Counted from the stretch's first letter, positions 10,601 through 22,622 are shown. The stretch: 64,000 nt of DNA from Klebsormidium nitens (GCA_000708835.1 DF237116.1:62001-126000); one strand, 5' to 3'. The notes: generated by a model not told the origin, from the letters alone. A program made the numbers and translations.

Positions 10601-13600
10601 TATCCTGCAGAGGAGAGTGCCGAATGGTTCGCCGATTGTGGAAGTGGGGAATAGTGGAAACATCTGCGGGTTCAAGCAGAGTTTTGGATCAAACTGGTGA
10701 TGAGAAGAATTATCTTGGGAAGCAAAATGGTCGATTGTTGGGGTGCTTGGGCCGTCAAGAACCATGAATTCATACATATCCTGCAGAGGAAAGTGCCGAA
10801 TGGTTCGCCGATNNNNNNNNNNNNNNNNNNNNNNNNNNNNNNNNNNNNNNNNNNNNNNNNNNNNNNNNNNNNNNNNNNNNNNNNNNNNNNNNNNNNNNNN
10901 NNNNNNNNNNNNNNNNNNNNNNNNNNNNNNNNNNNNNNNNNNNNNNNNNNNNNNNNNNNNNNNNNNNNNNNNNNNNNNNNNNNNNNNNNNNNNNNNNNNN
11001 NNNNNNNNNNNNNNNNNNNNNNNNNNNNNNNNNNNNNNNNNNNNNNNNNNNNNNNNNNNNNNNNNNNNNNNNNNNNNNNNNNNNNNNNNNNNNNNNNNNN
11101 NNNNNNNNNNNNNNNNNNNNNNNNNNNNNNNNNNNNNNNNNNNNNNNNNNNNNNNNNNNNNNNNNNNNNNNNNNNNNNNNNNNNGGGGTGCTTGGGCCGT
11201 CAAGAACCATGAATTCATACATATCCTGCAGAGGAAAGTGCCGAATGGTTCGCCGATTTTGGAAGTGGGAACATCTGCGGGTTCAAGCCGAGTTCTGGAT
11301 CAAACTGGTGATGAGAAGAATAATCTTGGGAAGCAAAATGGTCGATTGGTGGGGTGCTTGGGCCGTCGAGCGCCACGATGTCATACATGTCCTGCAAAGG
11401 AGAGTGCCGAATGGTTCGCTGATATTAGAAGTGCGGGTTGATTTGAGACAAAAGTATCGAGGTTTGTGCGTTCAGGCGGGAAGTTACAGCATCGTCCTGA
11501 TAAACGAATCGTCTTTTAGAGCACGATACCGCGGAGGATTATTAGGGTGCTCGGGCCTTCAAGCGCCATGAAGCCGTACTTGTCCCGCAGAGGAATGTGC
11601 GAATCAGAACTTGCGGTCCTTTTTGAGTCCGCTGACCTGCGCGTTTGATTCAAGGCATCATCTCGACGTGCGGGGTTTGAGCCATCAATGTTAAGTAGAC
11701 GAAAATGTCATGGAGGGCAATGCTGTGCTCGATCGCGGGGGCTGACGGATCTAGGAGTACAGGCAGAGCTACAACTGTATCGTCAGGCGCAGACATTCTT
11801 GCAGTCGCTTTCGACATCAGGACAGCTGTTCCAAGCGCCTCAGCTCACCAACTCCATACCTGGTCTGTCTAACGTTTACAGTGACCCTTCAGTGACGCGG
11901 TCTGAAGACGAGCGGATCAAGTACCCCGAAGGACGCTAGAACAACGGCCTGAGACCGCAGAAGTAGTAAGAAAACAGCCGCAGCTTCGGCGTGCACAATC
12001 CAGCTTCCCAATCACTTGGCTGGATTGGTTTTCAAAGTTTGCAAATTTTGACCAGTCCACGAGCAAATCCAAACACAGCCAATGTCAACAATCGACCCCT
12101 GTGGCCCAGACCAAGGCCAAAGCACGACTGGAAGTAACGGCTATTCTGAATGCAAAGCGAGAGGTGGTGGTGGTAACCTACATGCGCCCAGTCACCGCTT
12201 TTGAGGGGCCGGCCCTTTGGCTAGCACAATCCCTTGTCTGGAATCTAAACGCACTCAGTGCGTCCAAGAACATGCTACTCGGAAAGAAGCTTCACCAGAT
12301 CCATGTGCCAGAAACCAATTATCTTTCCCTGGAGGCAGCGGTTCGGCGCGGGAAGACTTTCCGAAAATTGCATGAGCACAGACGTCGTAAACGACAGATA
12401 CCAACGCTTCATGTTCCAGCCAAAGAGGGGAAACAGAAGGGAGAACCAGGCGCAGAGACCGTATCACCGGCAAAGCCTTTGAACCCTCGAACCCTAAGAC
12501 CATGACAGCCTCAAACCTGTCCTTGTCCATGAAGAACCAGCCGCAGAGACCGTACGACCCTGAAAGGTCTGGGACTCCCAAACCCCAAAACCTTAACAGC
12601 CTAAAACCTCACCTTGTCCAAAACCAGGCTCAGGAACCTTACGACCTGAAAGGCCAAAAACTCTCGAACCCTAAAACTTTGACAGCCTGAAACCTCACCT
12701 TGTCCATCAGCCAGAAGGCGATAGTCTTGTCTCCCACGAGCGCCTGGTCGTGGCTCTCCGCGTATGCGACGCACTTCTCCTGGTGCCGCCGGTTGGTGAG
12801 GGTGTGAACGATGTTGCCCATGTCCCAGTCTTCGTCCCGCCTGCTGATGGAAGGACGCATGAGTACTCCTTGAGAGATTTTTGCCATCATACTTAGAACC
12901 TGATTGTCTAAGGAAATCAATCCGTTGGTCCTAGCTTAAGACACTGTCTTCAAACCATCATGGAGAAGGACTTCCACTTCTTTCGAATCGCTCACTGCCC
13001 GAGCTGGTATGCATGTGCGCAACATAACACTTATCTCAGTCCTCGTTCTGTCTAAGCTGATGACACGCTTGAGGGCTCCTCAAGAAGCTCTTGCCTCGCA
13101 ATACTAAATTCTGACCCCAGAAAAACAAGGGCAAGGAAACTCGGAACACATTCATATACAGCCGGGGAAGTGGAAGGAGACAACGGCAGGGCTTCGGGCA
13201 TAGCAACAGAATAGAAGGAACCAGTCTTGTCTAGAAACAAAAAGACGTCCTTCCTTTCTTTCACCTCTTTGAAGAGGCTATTCCTCGCCCATTCCCAGGC
13301 ATCTGACCAGATTTTTCTGGCCTCTTTTGGAAACCAAAACATGGCAGTCCATTTCATCAGCTGTTGCTCGCGTTTCCCTCTCGCAACGGCATTGTTCCGA
13401 CTCACTCTCCAAGGACTTCGATCCACTTGTCGGCCACCGCCATCTGCAGCCGGTAGTCGAAGCCCACTCCTCCCTCGGGCACGGGAACAGCAACCGTGGG
13501 CATCCCGCTAACCTGCACAATGAACCGCAGTGAAGCAGTCAGAACACAGCTTCGAAAGAACAGAGGACTTATATGTAAATACATCAGCAATTTCTACAAT

Positions 13601-16600
13601 CACTCAGGATGGATTCAACAGATAGCGCTTCCCGTTCCACGCACATCTGATTTGTGAATACAAGGGTAGCGATGAACGATTATAGAACAGACTCTGCAGG
13701 CTCTTCAAGCGACCCTTGAGTACCTAGATAACAACACAATTCCAGGAAACAACAAAGGAACTGCGTCTCAATCTTTTCTAACGGAAGTCACGAACAGCCC
13801 AGTGGTCCAAAGGCGATCTTGTCTAGCGGACTTTTTGCTGACACACATCAAACGCGTCTGGGTGGACTACGGGGGTTTCTTGACGCTGATGAAAGCAGAT
13901 TGACCTCCAAATGAGAACCGCAATTGTCAACACTGGACATCTCATGTCGACAGTTTCTGATGTTAACGCAGCAGGCTCTAGGGTTGTAGATTGTCATGTT
14001 GAACGGTATGCGTCAAAGCTGAAACCCCTGCAAACGTGCTACCAAGCCCGGGTCGGTTTCCAACAAAATGTGTAGAAACCAGGCGTTCGCTCCCTATAAG
14101 CAGCTCCTAACTAGGAAAAACTGACAAAGTCCAGTTGGACGAATAAAGCAGCTGGTGGTCGTCGATTCTGATTACTCTGAAGACTTTCTGGTGTCATCCG
14201 AACGCACAAAAAGCTCTTTGTCAACCAAGCCAAGTTTCTGGGGTAGCAAACTCCTAAAAGCCCTGAGATCCTACTAAGCATAAAACCGACCATATCTGTG
14301 ATTGTGATGCAGTCCGTGTAGCGAAGACGAGGTTACGCTCCATCTTTCGTTTGGTTTTGTAGCTTCTTGTTGGCACGCGCACTTACATCTTCGGCGATGG
14401 TGATAGTGTTGGGGTAGAGTCCGTGCATCATATCGTTGGCCAACATGAGGTAGACCATAGCATCCACGTCTGTGGTCAGCCCAAAGTACTCGCCATAATT
14501 GCCCGTGAATGACATCTGCAAGAGAAAGACGACGACTCGTCGACTGTTCTTAAACGGTTGGTGCTCTATTTTTCTTCGACCTTTCGGCATCCCCGATCAG
14601 TCCCCGTACACGAAGCATTAAGAACCTGCACAATGCTCTATCAGAAGTGAGAATAGAGTACTCTCCCTGTTTTTCGTGGCACCACGTATACAGAGGCAAG
14701 GTTTGCCTCCCTTCGAAATCCAATTAAAAGGGCGACTTCACAACAGTCCGTGCACGGCCGCTGAGCTACAGCCCCTGGTTGCTCGTGATTCCCGATTGCC
14801 CCTTGCAGACACAAACCATTGCTTCAGTTCAGAGTTCCGGTTAGGGCCAATTTCCGCACAGACCGGCTTCTGTCAGGCTGCCTTCCGCTTCTGAAAAGCG
14901 ACGACAGTTTTTTTGGGCATGAAACCTAGTGACTTGCCTCGATTCACAGACAACCCTTGCAAAATCAAGTAACTGTACTTCCGCAACCACAATCAACTCT
15001 GTCATATCGAGTGGGCCATATCCGAAGCGAGATGAGGCACCTTTCATCACTCCGATGGGTCTCATCAACAGATCATGATGCATCCACTTCAAGGCACGAT
15101 ATTCTGTTCAACATGCGGAATCGAGACACCACCTCCGACTAATCACCAATCAAAAACCCAATGACAACCATCCTGACGTATTAACCACAGGCCGTGGTGC
15201 TTTCGCCAGACTCTGCATACTACCAACAACCGAGCAAGGACGCGGACAGAGGGTCAAGCTGACGTCATACCTGGAGTCCGTGGTGAGTGTACATCATGGA
15301 CGTCACCCCATCGAAGCGGAACCCGTCGAACTGGTACTCCTCCAGCCACCACCGCAGGTTGGACAGCAGGAATCGCATCACCTGAAAGTTTTAACCAGAA
15401 TCAACTTTTCTGCGTGCACTTGCAAACACGAGCAGAACGCGTGTTTGCACGGGACGACTGCACTGTTGAGAGTACATCATCTCGAGCACCGCTCCTGACT
15501 GACTACTGCGATGAGCGCCCTTCTGCGCACAACTCGCTGTACTTTGTCTTCTCACGCCCGAGTTTTTGGTGGTTGAAAACGTGCGACAACACGAGCCGGG
15601 CCCTTCGAAGTGATAAAGCCCGTTCCTAACGTCAGGACTCTGCAATTCTAAAACATGAAAGTATGGACTCGTTGCGTCACCCGTTCCATTTTTCACGAGG
15701 GGCAGTACTCATAACCAGTGGTAGAGAAGTGGTGCTGAGTCAGGTCCGTCGTACTGATACAAGCCACCGGGCAAAAAAACCAGAAATAAAGAAATGCAGA
15801 AGCAGCTTCTCACCTCCCAATTGCCATAGTTGAAGAGGCGCGAATCCCACATCCAGTGGTAACCCCGCGCCCCCCAGTGGAAGTAGTGCGCATTAGGCCA
15901 TCACTGCAAACCCGTGAGACCCCAAAATAGTGTTAAATGAGAATTTCTCACCTCCCAGTTGCCGTAGTTGAACAGACGGGAATCCCACATCCAGTGGTAG
16001 CCCCGCGCCCCAGAGTGGAAGTAGTGGGAGTCGGTCCCGTCGAACTGGTTCAGGCCGTCGAGCACGTTGTTGGACGCGTGGGAATGCACTACGTCCATCA
16101 GGACGACGATACCGAGCTCGTGCGCGCGGTCGATGAGCGACTTCAGGTCGTCGGGCGTGCCGCAGCGGGAGGACACAGCAAAGAAGTTGGTCACGTGGTA
16201 CCTGCGAAGATGACGTTGTGCTATGAGAGATTGGTCAGAATAGATCTGAGGGCGTTGGCATCTGAAATTTTGTGTTCTGAGGAGGTTTTCGTCCAAAGTT
16301 GCCAAGCTCGTGCGTGTGGTTGGTGAGCCACTTGAGGTCGTCGGGTGTGCTGCATTGGGACAACACCGCACAGAAGTTGGTCACGTGGTGTCTGAAATTT
16401 GAAACAGATTCTGATCTGAATATTTGGAAGTTTGAGCTTTGGCACGAAGATTCGCGATGTCGCTCTTGATTTGTGAGACACTTCAAGGGGTTCTGAGCTT
16501 GGACTGGGGCAGACGCATCTAGAGCGGAGGAGCGTTAGGTCCTTGGAGTGCCGCAGCGATGGAACTTTACAAGGGACAGAATTCAAGTTTTCTTTAAGCA

Positions 16601-19600
16601 TTCGCGCTTCAAAAAACTGGCAGCTGAAGTGCGTTTCCTTCCCCTTTGCAGCGCACAGTGCTTTGCAACAGTGGAAACTTCGAAGGAGAGGGGAGGGTTA
16701 CAGAACTAGAGCCGACATCAACCTCAGTTAAAGGTGCCGGGACAAGCGTTGTCCAGAAGTCGAAACAGTCACAAAAATCCTGATACGACGAGGCCTGCAG
16801 AATGGGAGCCGCAGACTTCGACTTCATCTGAAGCTGCCGCAGTATGGATCGTCCAGAACTCTAACGAGTCAGCAAACATCCGAATTGACTAGGCCCGCAG
16901 AACCAGAGCCACGAAATGCCATTACTGCCGAAGTAAACGTGCACCTTGATTTAGCAAGCCGAAGAGATCTGCGGAAAAACAAAACCCACGAACGTAAAGC
17001 GGCGGGGTTTGACCTCACCCGAAGCTGCCGTAGTATGCGTGCTCCTGAATGGCCATCAACTGGACCGCGTTGTACCCCAAGGCCTTGATGCGCGGCAACA
17101 CGTCGTCCCGGAACTCTGCGTACGAGTTGATCTTGGGCTCGATGCTGCTCATCCCGACGTGCGCCTCGTAGATGCGGAGGCTGTTGGGGCGGGCGGGCTT
17201 CCCGTGCTTGAACTTGTACAACTCCTGCGGAAAGAGGTGGTAAGAGCGTTTGGAAGTGTTGCCAGTGATAGGGAAAAGGGGTGGATTATAAAACAGAACT
17301 TTAGGGTAGCTGTCAAGTCAGGCGGGCGTTTTGTGCTTAAACACGCACTTTGCCTGCGGGGAGAAAACGTAAGAGCACGTAAACTACGTTTGGGCAATCA
17401 GGAGGGATCGTTTGGGTTTCGAACTGCGGAGACACAGCTTCTTGCGGGACCAGGCCCGCTTGCTTTGTGTGGCTAAGCACGTGCGTTTCCTGGAGCAAAG
17501 GGACGAGGAACGATGACAACAGGCTGAAGATTCACTATACGAGGCTGCTAGGTTGATAAAACGAGTCCTGCTAACTGCTAGGCCCTGCAGGAGAATGTTT
17601 CGCAACATCCTCCCGACGAGTCAAAAAGTATGACAAAAGGCAGGAGAAATAAACTGTCCATTATTCGCAGAGTGCCGCAACAAATCCGCGTGCTCTTGCT
17701 TTATCAAACAGAAACGCAATTGGCATGACCAGCGCTCCACAACGCTTCTCAAATTCGTCACTTTGGGAGACTATAATTCTCGTCTGGTCTCATTTGTTTT
17801 CTTTGAACACTGTTATCCGCCTATGAAAACGTTCTGAAGCAGCTTGTCACCAAAATTGCACATTCACACACTTATCGATCTGACAATCGCCGACAAGATT
17901 GTGCACGGTTACGGCCCCCGCGGTCCCTTCTAGACTGTGTATTCTGTGGGCTTCATCGAAAACTCCTTGCATCAAAGCGTAGGCACAAAGAAAAGACAGG
18001 TTTCAGACCTCCATTCAAGGCAAAGCGCGGGTTGATTGAGGAGCTTACCTCCTCTGGCGGGTCGTAGTAGATCCCGTTGTACGGAATCTCCCCTGGGGCT
18101 TGCACCGCAAACTTGATCCAAGCCGGGATGGAGTCTTTCCAGCCCGAAGGAGTGTCCATGTGGATCTGCAGAAGCCAACGGATAGGGTAGAAAGGGGATG
18201 AAAGCAAATAAACACCCTGTGGCATCAATGACAAATAAGGCTTTACCCTTGCCGTTTGATGCTCCTAGGTCCACTACTCCGCTTGGAAACAAGTTGCCCT
18301 TTCTTCGTAATCAGGGACGCAAGTCTTACTGACTCGACAAATGCGTGGGCTCTTGATCCGACTCCGATTTCCCCAACCCTTGCAGCTCCCAGCATTTCCA
18401 GTCAGGCAATAAATCAGCGCTTTTGAAAACCAGACAGCTCAGACGATCAGTCCGCTTCCACCCCCTCACCTTCACACGGGACCCGTGCGGGATCGCAGGG
18501 GACCCGTCCGCATTGTCCGGCAGCGTGATCTCAAACACGCCAAACTCGTTCTTGGTCATGACGTCAGCGTTCGTGTTCCAGTTGTTGAAATCTCCAATCA
18601 GGGACGCCCACTTGGCGCCTGGGGCCCACTCCCGATAGGTGATGCCTTTCCCGGAGCGCGTGAAGCCGAGCTTCTCGTACCCCCGGGAGAACGCCTCGAG
18701 CCCGCCCTCGTACTTTTCGATCTCACCGCGCCACTTCTTGTACTGGCCGTACCTAGAACCGATACACATGCACGTCAGCAAAATGTATGATAACTCATTA
18801 GGCATTGCTCTCAAGAGACGGGGGAGTAATGGATACTTATCGTCGTCGGAAGTCGAAGGTGCCAGAGCGCCTTTGGTAATTCTGGCAGGCCAACTTATTG
18901 GCCTTACATAGATACACAAATAAATCCGAATCGAAAAGCCCCGCACATTTGTCAGACCGGCCGGTCGAAAGCAGGCCAGTCGGGTATCTTGCTTCATTAT
19001 GACCCCAAACATGCCAAATCTTACATCAGGGACGCAGTAGCCTCCAGGCGCCTGCACCTCGTGTAACCGCTGATCTGTCCCTCCCAAACGATATCCTAGT
19101 TTACAACCCAAGACATAGATTAAAGATTCTGGACTTGCACAAACCTGCCCTGGAGGGCGTCCCTGCTCAACACAGATAACTTCCCTCGTACTTGCTTGCC
19201 CCCTGCTAATGTCACCACCGGTGTGCGCTCACAGATTCTGTGGGTCGCTGACGAGCCCAAGTTACAAGTCAGGCTCACCTGTACTCCAGGTGATCTCTGT
19301 ACGGCTCTAGGAAGGGGTCCTGCTTGTAGATTTCCTGGCCCTCCCCAGGGGGTGGCATCACAGAGGGGGCCGCCATTGGACCCGCCTCGCCCGTAACCTT
19401 CACCCTCAGCTTGGCATTCTCCTGCTTCAGCGAATCGATCTCCCGCTCGATGCGTGCGGTCTCGCTCTCGAGGTCCGCGACGGCGGCGTCATCCCCTTGC
19501 AGAGTCTCTAACTTCTGCAGTCAAAACAGGTCAGAAAAGGGTTAGGAACCGGGCAACGATGCCTAATCTTCGGTTCAGGGCTTTCAGAAGTTGGCCGACT

Positions 19601-21040
19601 CCTTGGAAAGAGCGTTCTCGAGATCCTCAACAGAGGCGTCGTCCTCATGGAGAATATCAAACTTCTGCAGAACACAAAAGATTAGTGGCGGGCTAGGAAT
19701 CAGTGAAGAATAGCTTGATGTTGCGTTTAGCGGGCTCCCGTGCACAGCGGCACCCTCATGGAGCTCTTCACGCTTTTCCACTTTCTGGACAAGTTTGACC
19801 AAGGGTAAGGATTGGAGACGCCCAGTAGAAAGGGGTCAGAAAGATGGTATAAAAGGCCCAATGAAGGGTAGAGCGCTCTCAAGGCCATTGCCAGGGGGCG
19901 GTTGGTTAACAGCGGCTCTCTACACCAACGAATTCAAAATCAAAGCCTGTGTAAGGGTGAAAAAACAACGGAGCTTGGCACGGGTTCCCTCTACAAACTT
20001 TGGCCCAGAATGGTCCTCATTCACAAGCTTCCTCTACTTATATTGCAAGGTGTGGCAGTGGCGCAGAACCGGGTTATATTCGTGAAGCATGGGTTAGCTG
20101 AAAGATCTTAGCACTGGATCGCCCTCGCTCTTGAGGTTGCACCTAACCTGGAACAACTCTCCAACTTTTGCTATCGGCAATCGTTCCAGCAAAGCTACGG
20201 GAGCATTTTGGTAAATCAACCTCAGCTTCCGAGTTTTGGTGTTTCTCAAGGTGCTCAAAAAGAGGCGCGCTCTTCGACAAAGAGTCTGGCTTCCACGTTC
20301 GAAAAGGTCAGGAAACGGTCTAAGACGGATCACGCACAGGCCTCGTCAACTCCCAGAGCCTGAAGGAGGCGGCCAGCTCTCTTGCTTCAATGTTGAGAGC
20401 ATGGTACAGCGGGCTCAGTGGTTGTTTTGATTTGAGGGTCACCAAGCGCAGATCTACTTTATCAAATACTTGGAACCCCCTCCTAGATACCCTAAACGTG
20501 CCACATTGCGACAACCACCATTACGCCTCTCAGCAGCCAGTAGCATTTTTTGTTCGCGATGCATCATTCGCTCCTTATTGAAGTTCGGAGAGTTCCCACT
20601 GAGATTTAGAAGCAGAGTTCTTGATTTCTGCTCCCTCCGTCTGTCTTTGTGCCCTGATACGGATGACTGTCAAAATCGTGCTGCGCTTGAACAGCAAAAC
20701 ACTCGAGCGGTTCCTGCAACGATGTTTGACTACCTTTGATGCACGCTTTCAGCCCCATCAGAAGCAGCGGCGACTATATAAATGATTCAGACTGCTCCAG
20801 CTGAAATTCGGAAGTTTTGCAAATGACTCAGTTTGCTCCGACCTTAACTTAGGATTTTGGCAACTTTGATTACCTCCTCAGAAGCCTTGATGGTCTCTTT
20901 AAGATCCTTGGCCGCTTTGGCTGCATCAGTGACTTTCGTCCTTGACACCTGAGCCCGCGCCCCTTGCCTCGCTGCATTCTTCCCCGCCTTTGTGCGCTTC
21001 GCGAGAGGTTTGAGGGACTCGTTCTGACAGGCGAAGGTAT
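7655..21040 (-). CDS. SBE2: Starch branching enzyme, SBE II type (GH13)
   Basis: 1,4-alpha-glucan branching enzyme (EC 2.4.1.18): cuts an alpha-1,4 glucan and re-attaches it as an alpha-1,6 branch during plastid starch synthesis. Exons, 5' to 3': 21040-20874, 19514-19279, 18752-18470, 18165-18049, 17224-17019, 16201-15952, 15381-15271, 14515-14387, 13512-13406, 12840-12699, 10604-10457, 10003-9825, 8995-8840, 8227-8117, 7699-7655 (ends VVVYAPV, TAG). All phases match; about 795 residues, close to plant SBE II. Order: Lys/Ala-rich and coiled-coil N-terminus; CBM48 ([19 protein letters not shown]); GH13 barrel with motif [22 protein letters not shown] (nucleophile Asp), [13 protein letters not shown] (acid/base Glu), [12 protein letters not shown]; then the C-terminal beta domain. 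All catalytic residues are intact. Intron echoes border at least eight exons, and the N gap lies in one such array. The plastid transit exon is only a candidate (see 22458-22622). Confidence 0.95.
8287..8423 (-). repeat. Two acceptor-side echoes of SBE exon 8227-8117
   Basis: The acceptor-side edge of the exon (around 8195-8231, encoding [12 protein letters not shown]) is repeated at 8287-8330 and 8378-8423, offsets 99 and 94 bp. Both are in the upstream intron and keep the CAGAT-like junction partly intact. They differ from the exon by point changes, with the nearer copy better conserved. Confidence 0.88.
8667..8732 (-). repeat. Donor-side echo of SBE exon 8995-8840
   Basis: Copy of the exon's last about 65 bases (the [14 protein letters not shown] region), offset 173 bp into the downstream intron. 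The donor itself is altered (the position aligned to GT reads GC). The same intron therefore holds this donor echo and the two acceptor echoes of the next exon. Confidence 0.85.
9079..9118 (-). repeat. Acceptor-side echo of SBE exon 8995-8840
   Basis: Resembles 8961-8999, the exon start encoding [10 protein letters not shown] with its acceptor, offset 120 bp into the upstream intron. A further copy at 9225-9298 is folded into a hairpin. Confidence 0.8.
9225..9298. repeat. Hairpin built from an exon-edge copy
   Basis: Arms 9225-9253 and 9271-9298 are inverted copies of one another (one one-base length difference) around a 17-nt loop. Each arm matches the start of SBE exon 8995-8840 (FMTSRHQ coding), one in sense and one in antisense. 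In the SBE pre-mRNA it would form a long stem about 230-300 nt upstream of the true acceptor. Confidence 0.88.
9345..9741 (-). repeat. Three donor-side echoes of SBE exon 10003-9825
   Basis: The last about 75 bases of the exon ([17 protein letters not shown]) and the GTAAGG donor recur near 9351-9435, 9508-9583 and 9662-9741. Successive steps are 157, 154 and 161 bp. All are in the downstream intron. The copies carry substitutions including in-frame stops; the one at 9351 keeps the donor-like CCTTACCCCATAC (plus strand). Confidence 0.92.
10735..11605 (-). repeat. Array of acceptor-side echoes of SBE exon 10604-10457
   Basis: At least four copies of the exon start ([14 protein letters not shown] coding) have junctions at 10780, 11225, 11391 and 11584. 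Visible steps are 176, 166 and 193 bp. The intron side (GGTTCGCCGAT and ATCAAACTGGTGATGAGA on the plus strand) is copied along with the exon side. The copy at 10740-10784 still encodes [14 protein letters not shown] in frame. The N gap interrupts the array. Confidence 0.93.
10813..11184. other. Assembly gap (372 n)
   Basis: A run of 372 undetermined bases in the SBE intron upstream of exon 10604-10457. It falls between near-identical copies of an exon-edge repeat, so it is best explained as a collapsed or unresolved tandem array rather than missing unique coding sequence. SBE coding phase is continuous across this intron without it. Confidence 0.98.
12508..12650 (-). repeat. Two donor-side echoes of SBE exon 12840-12699
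   Basis: The exon end (FWLMDK) plus donor and intron flank recurs with junctions near 12613 and 12522, steps of 86 and 91 bp, in the downstream intron. A more decayed match is around 12290-12345. The plus-strand phrase GACAGCCT-x-AAACCT precedes each copy. Confidence 0.85.
15811..15900 (-). repeat. Donor-side echo of SBE exon 16201-15952
   Basis: About 90 bases copy the exon end, still readable as [25 protein letters not shown] in two halves and followed by an intact GTGAGA donor. Offset is 138 bp into the downstream intron. It is among the best-preserved echoes. Confidence 0.92.
16300..16520 (-). repeat. Acceptor-side echoes of SBE exon 16201-15952
   Basis: A clear copy at 16300-16392 encodes [13 protein letters not shown] then STPDDLKWL, parallel to [13 protein letters not shown] then GTPDDLKSL in the exon, offset 190 bp. 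A more decayed copy is at about 16440-16520. Both are in the upstream intron. A donor-side match to the preceding exon (17224-17019) sits near 16826-16860. Confidence 0.9.
19595..19800 (-). repeat. Two acceptor-side echoes of the SBE coiled-coil exon
   Basis: The exon start [17 protein letters not shown] (19514 downward) recurs as [17 protein letters not shown] with an intact CTGCAG acceptor (junction 19664) and as [14 protein letters not shown] (junction about 19784). Steps are 150 and 120 bp. The first copy hits a stop after about 26 codons. Both are in the upstream intron. Confidence 0.85.
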
Positions 21041-22059
21041 CTGTGCGCAGATGGTTGTGGTGTCAGAGATCTGGATGCTTGCGACGATTCGGACCGCAAT
21101 TTTTACCATGTGATGACCAGACTTGCGAGATTGAAGTCCTTACAGAATGAGCGCAGAGTACAAGTCGCTTTAAAAAGCTGGGCGAAATACAGGGTCACGC
21201 AAAGAATGTCAGTATCAAAAAACCCTAGAGATGAGTTCATGACTTGGAATAGTAAGAAAAAGCTCTTCTAAGTCCTGCCAGGAATGTGTCATCTTTGATA
21301 GGACTTTCTCTTGGGGTGCCAGTGCGTCTTTCTCACCGGAATCGTCACAATGCAAGTAAGCGGACCCAAGTGACGTACCTTCAAATCTACAAAAATCTAC
21401 AGTTGACGGTGTTTTGCTCAGAAAAATGCCCTAGGATGCTGAAAGGCTCAGGAATCCAAGCGGAATTCCAAGGGTTTGAGGATTGGCTGAGCACTCCTAA
21501 AGGCAGTTGTCCATTGACATGGAAGATACTTGAGTGACTGCTTTCCGCAACTTTGCAGTTGATTCAATGGACAAGAGAGGTTTACAACAGCCAATGTGTG
21601 CAATTGTCTGGATGGCATGTCAAAAGACAAGAGATTGATGTACGCAAGAACATGGTCAGGGGAACAGGCACAGCAAAGCAGGCAAGAATAAAATATTCGC
21701 AATAGCCTGGCGATCTGCAACCAGATCTGAGGTAAATTAGAGTTTGGACGACATCACATGTTAAACCTTTCATTGATTCTCACAAGCTATGATACTGCTC
21801 AAGCGAGTCAATCAAGCCCCGGACACGAAAGCGCCAAAGATTACATCGTCCTTCTATGTGGTCCGAATCAGCAGCCCTTACGTATTTCCAGGCACGTTCT
21901 CATGCACGTAATATCAACCGAATCCAGCTCCATTGAGTCGTGTAGCAACCCCGGAGAGGTTACTCATTGAGGTTGATCAGAGATACTTGAGCACAAGCTA
22001 ACTGAATCAAGGCATGGAAACACTGAAGCAGAAATAAAGTGACTCTGGCCATGAAATAT

Positions 22060-22200
22060 TACTTACTCGACCATGCCACGTGTTCAGGTCTGTGAAGGGA
22101 GACCGGGATCGAACAAACGGGTCCGCAATGCAGCCTATCTACTCCACTAGTCCTCGTGAGTTCGGACCACCTGCCTCCCAATTGCACCACCCGGCTTGTT
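22060..22200 (-). repeat. tRNA-related B-box relic (possible SINE)
   Basis: On the minus strand TGTTCGATCCCGGTCTCCC matches a tRNA T-loop/B-box, with an A-box-like TAGTGGAGTAG about 45 nt upstream. The T-stem and acceptor stem do not pair, so it is not a working tRNA. It is more likely a tRNA-derived SINE fragment or a decayed tRNA in the SBE 5' region. Confidence 0.3.
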
Positions 22201-22457
22201 GCCATCTTGTTCCACTTAGATGTATCTAAAGTTGGCGGGTCTACGACCAATCGGATCTAGCCTGGGACATTCTTCTCAACGCGAGCAAGGCCTCCCTAGC
22301 TGTCCCCTCTACCACATTCCAAATCTGTAAAAGCCTCAAAGCATGGGGAGATCTGGAATCAACGCAAACGCTGTGGATATTTTCACGTCTGTGCAAGAAG
22401 CTGATTCCTCGCTGAATCTTAAGATTGCGATGCATGCGAACAGGAAGGTTTGCACAC

Positions 22458-22622
22458 CAGCAGTGGAGACTGTGTAAACCAAAAGTTTCCGAGCAGCCCC
22501 TGGGCCCGGTAAAGCTCAGCAGCTTCGAATGAAAAGGCCACTGAAGCCGTCAAATGGTTATCGACACGAAACTTGGATGGTACAGATCTAAGTTGAGTCA
22601 CAGACCATGTAGCAGCCCCCAT
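22458..22622 (-). CDS. Candidate transit-peptide exon of SBE
   Basis: An ATG at 22622 begins MGAATWSVTQLRSVPSK, a Ser/Thr/Arg-containing, low-acid start that fits a chloroplast transit peptide. The frame stays open 55 codons to a CTG|GTGTGC donor (phase 0). A TATA-like TATATAG (minus strand) lies about 200 nt upstream, near 22820. The next firm SBE exon (21040) needs a phase-1 partner, so one further small exon is unaccounted for between 22.4 and 21.0 kb. The stretch 22410-22325 (minus) is open and follows a CAG, but has no clear donor. This could also be a chance frame. Confidence 0.35.

Noticed and set aside
10529-11441. Long ORFs across the N gap on both strands
   Set aside because: They are open only because undetermined codons have no stops.
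10735-11605. Extra SBE exons
   Set aside because: Copies repeat only the start of one exon, none continues into the [13 protein letters not shown] part, and including them would duplicate a core part of the GH13 barrel.
12101-12505. 134-codon plus-strand ORF
   Set aside because: Lies in an SBE intron over decayed donor echoes, with no recognisable domain.
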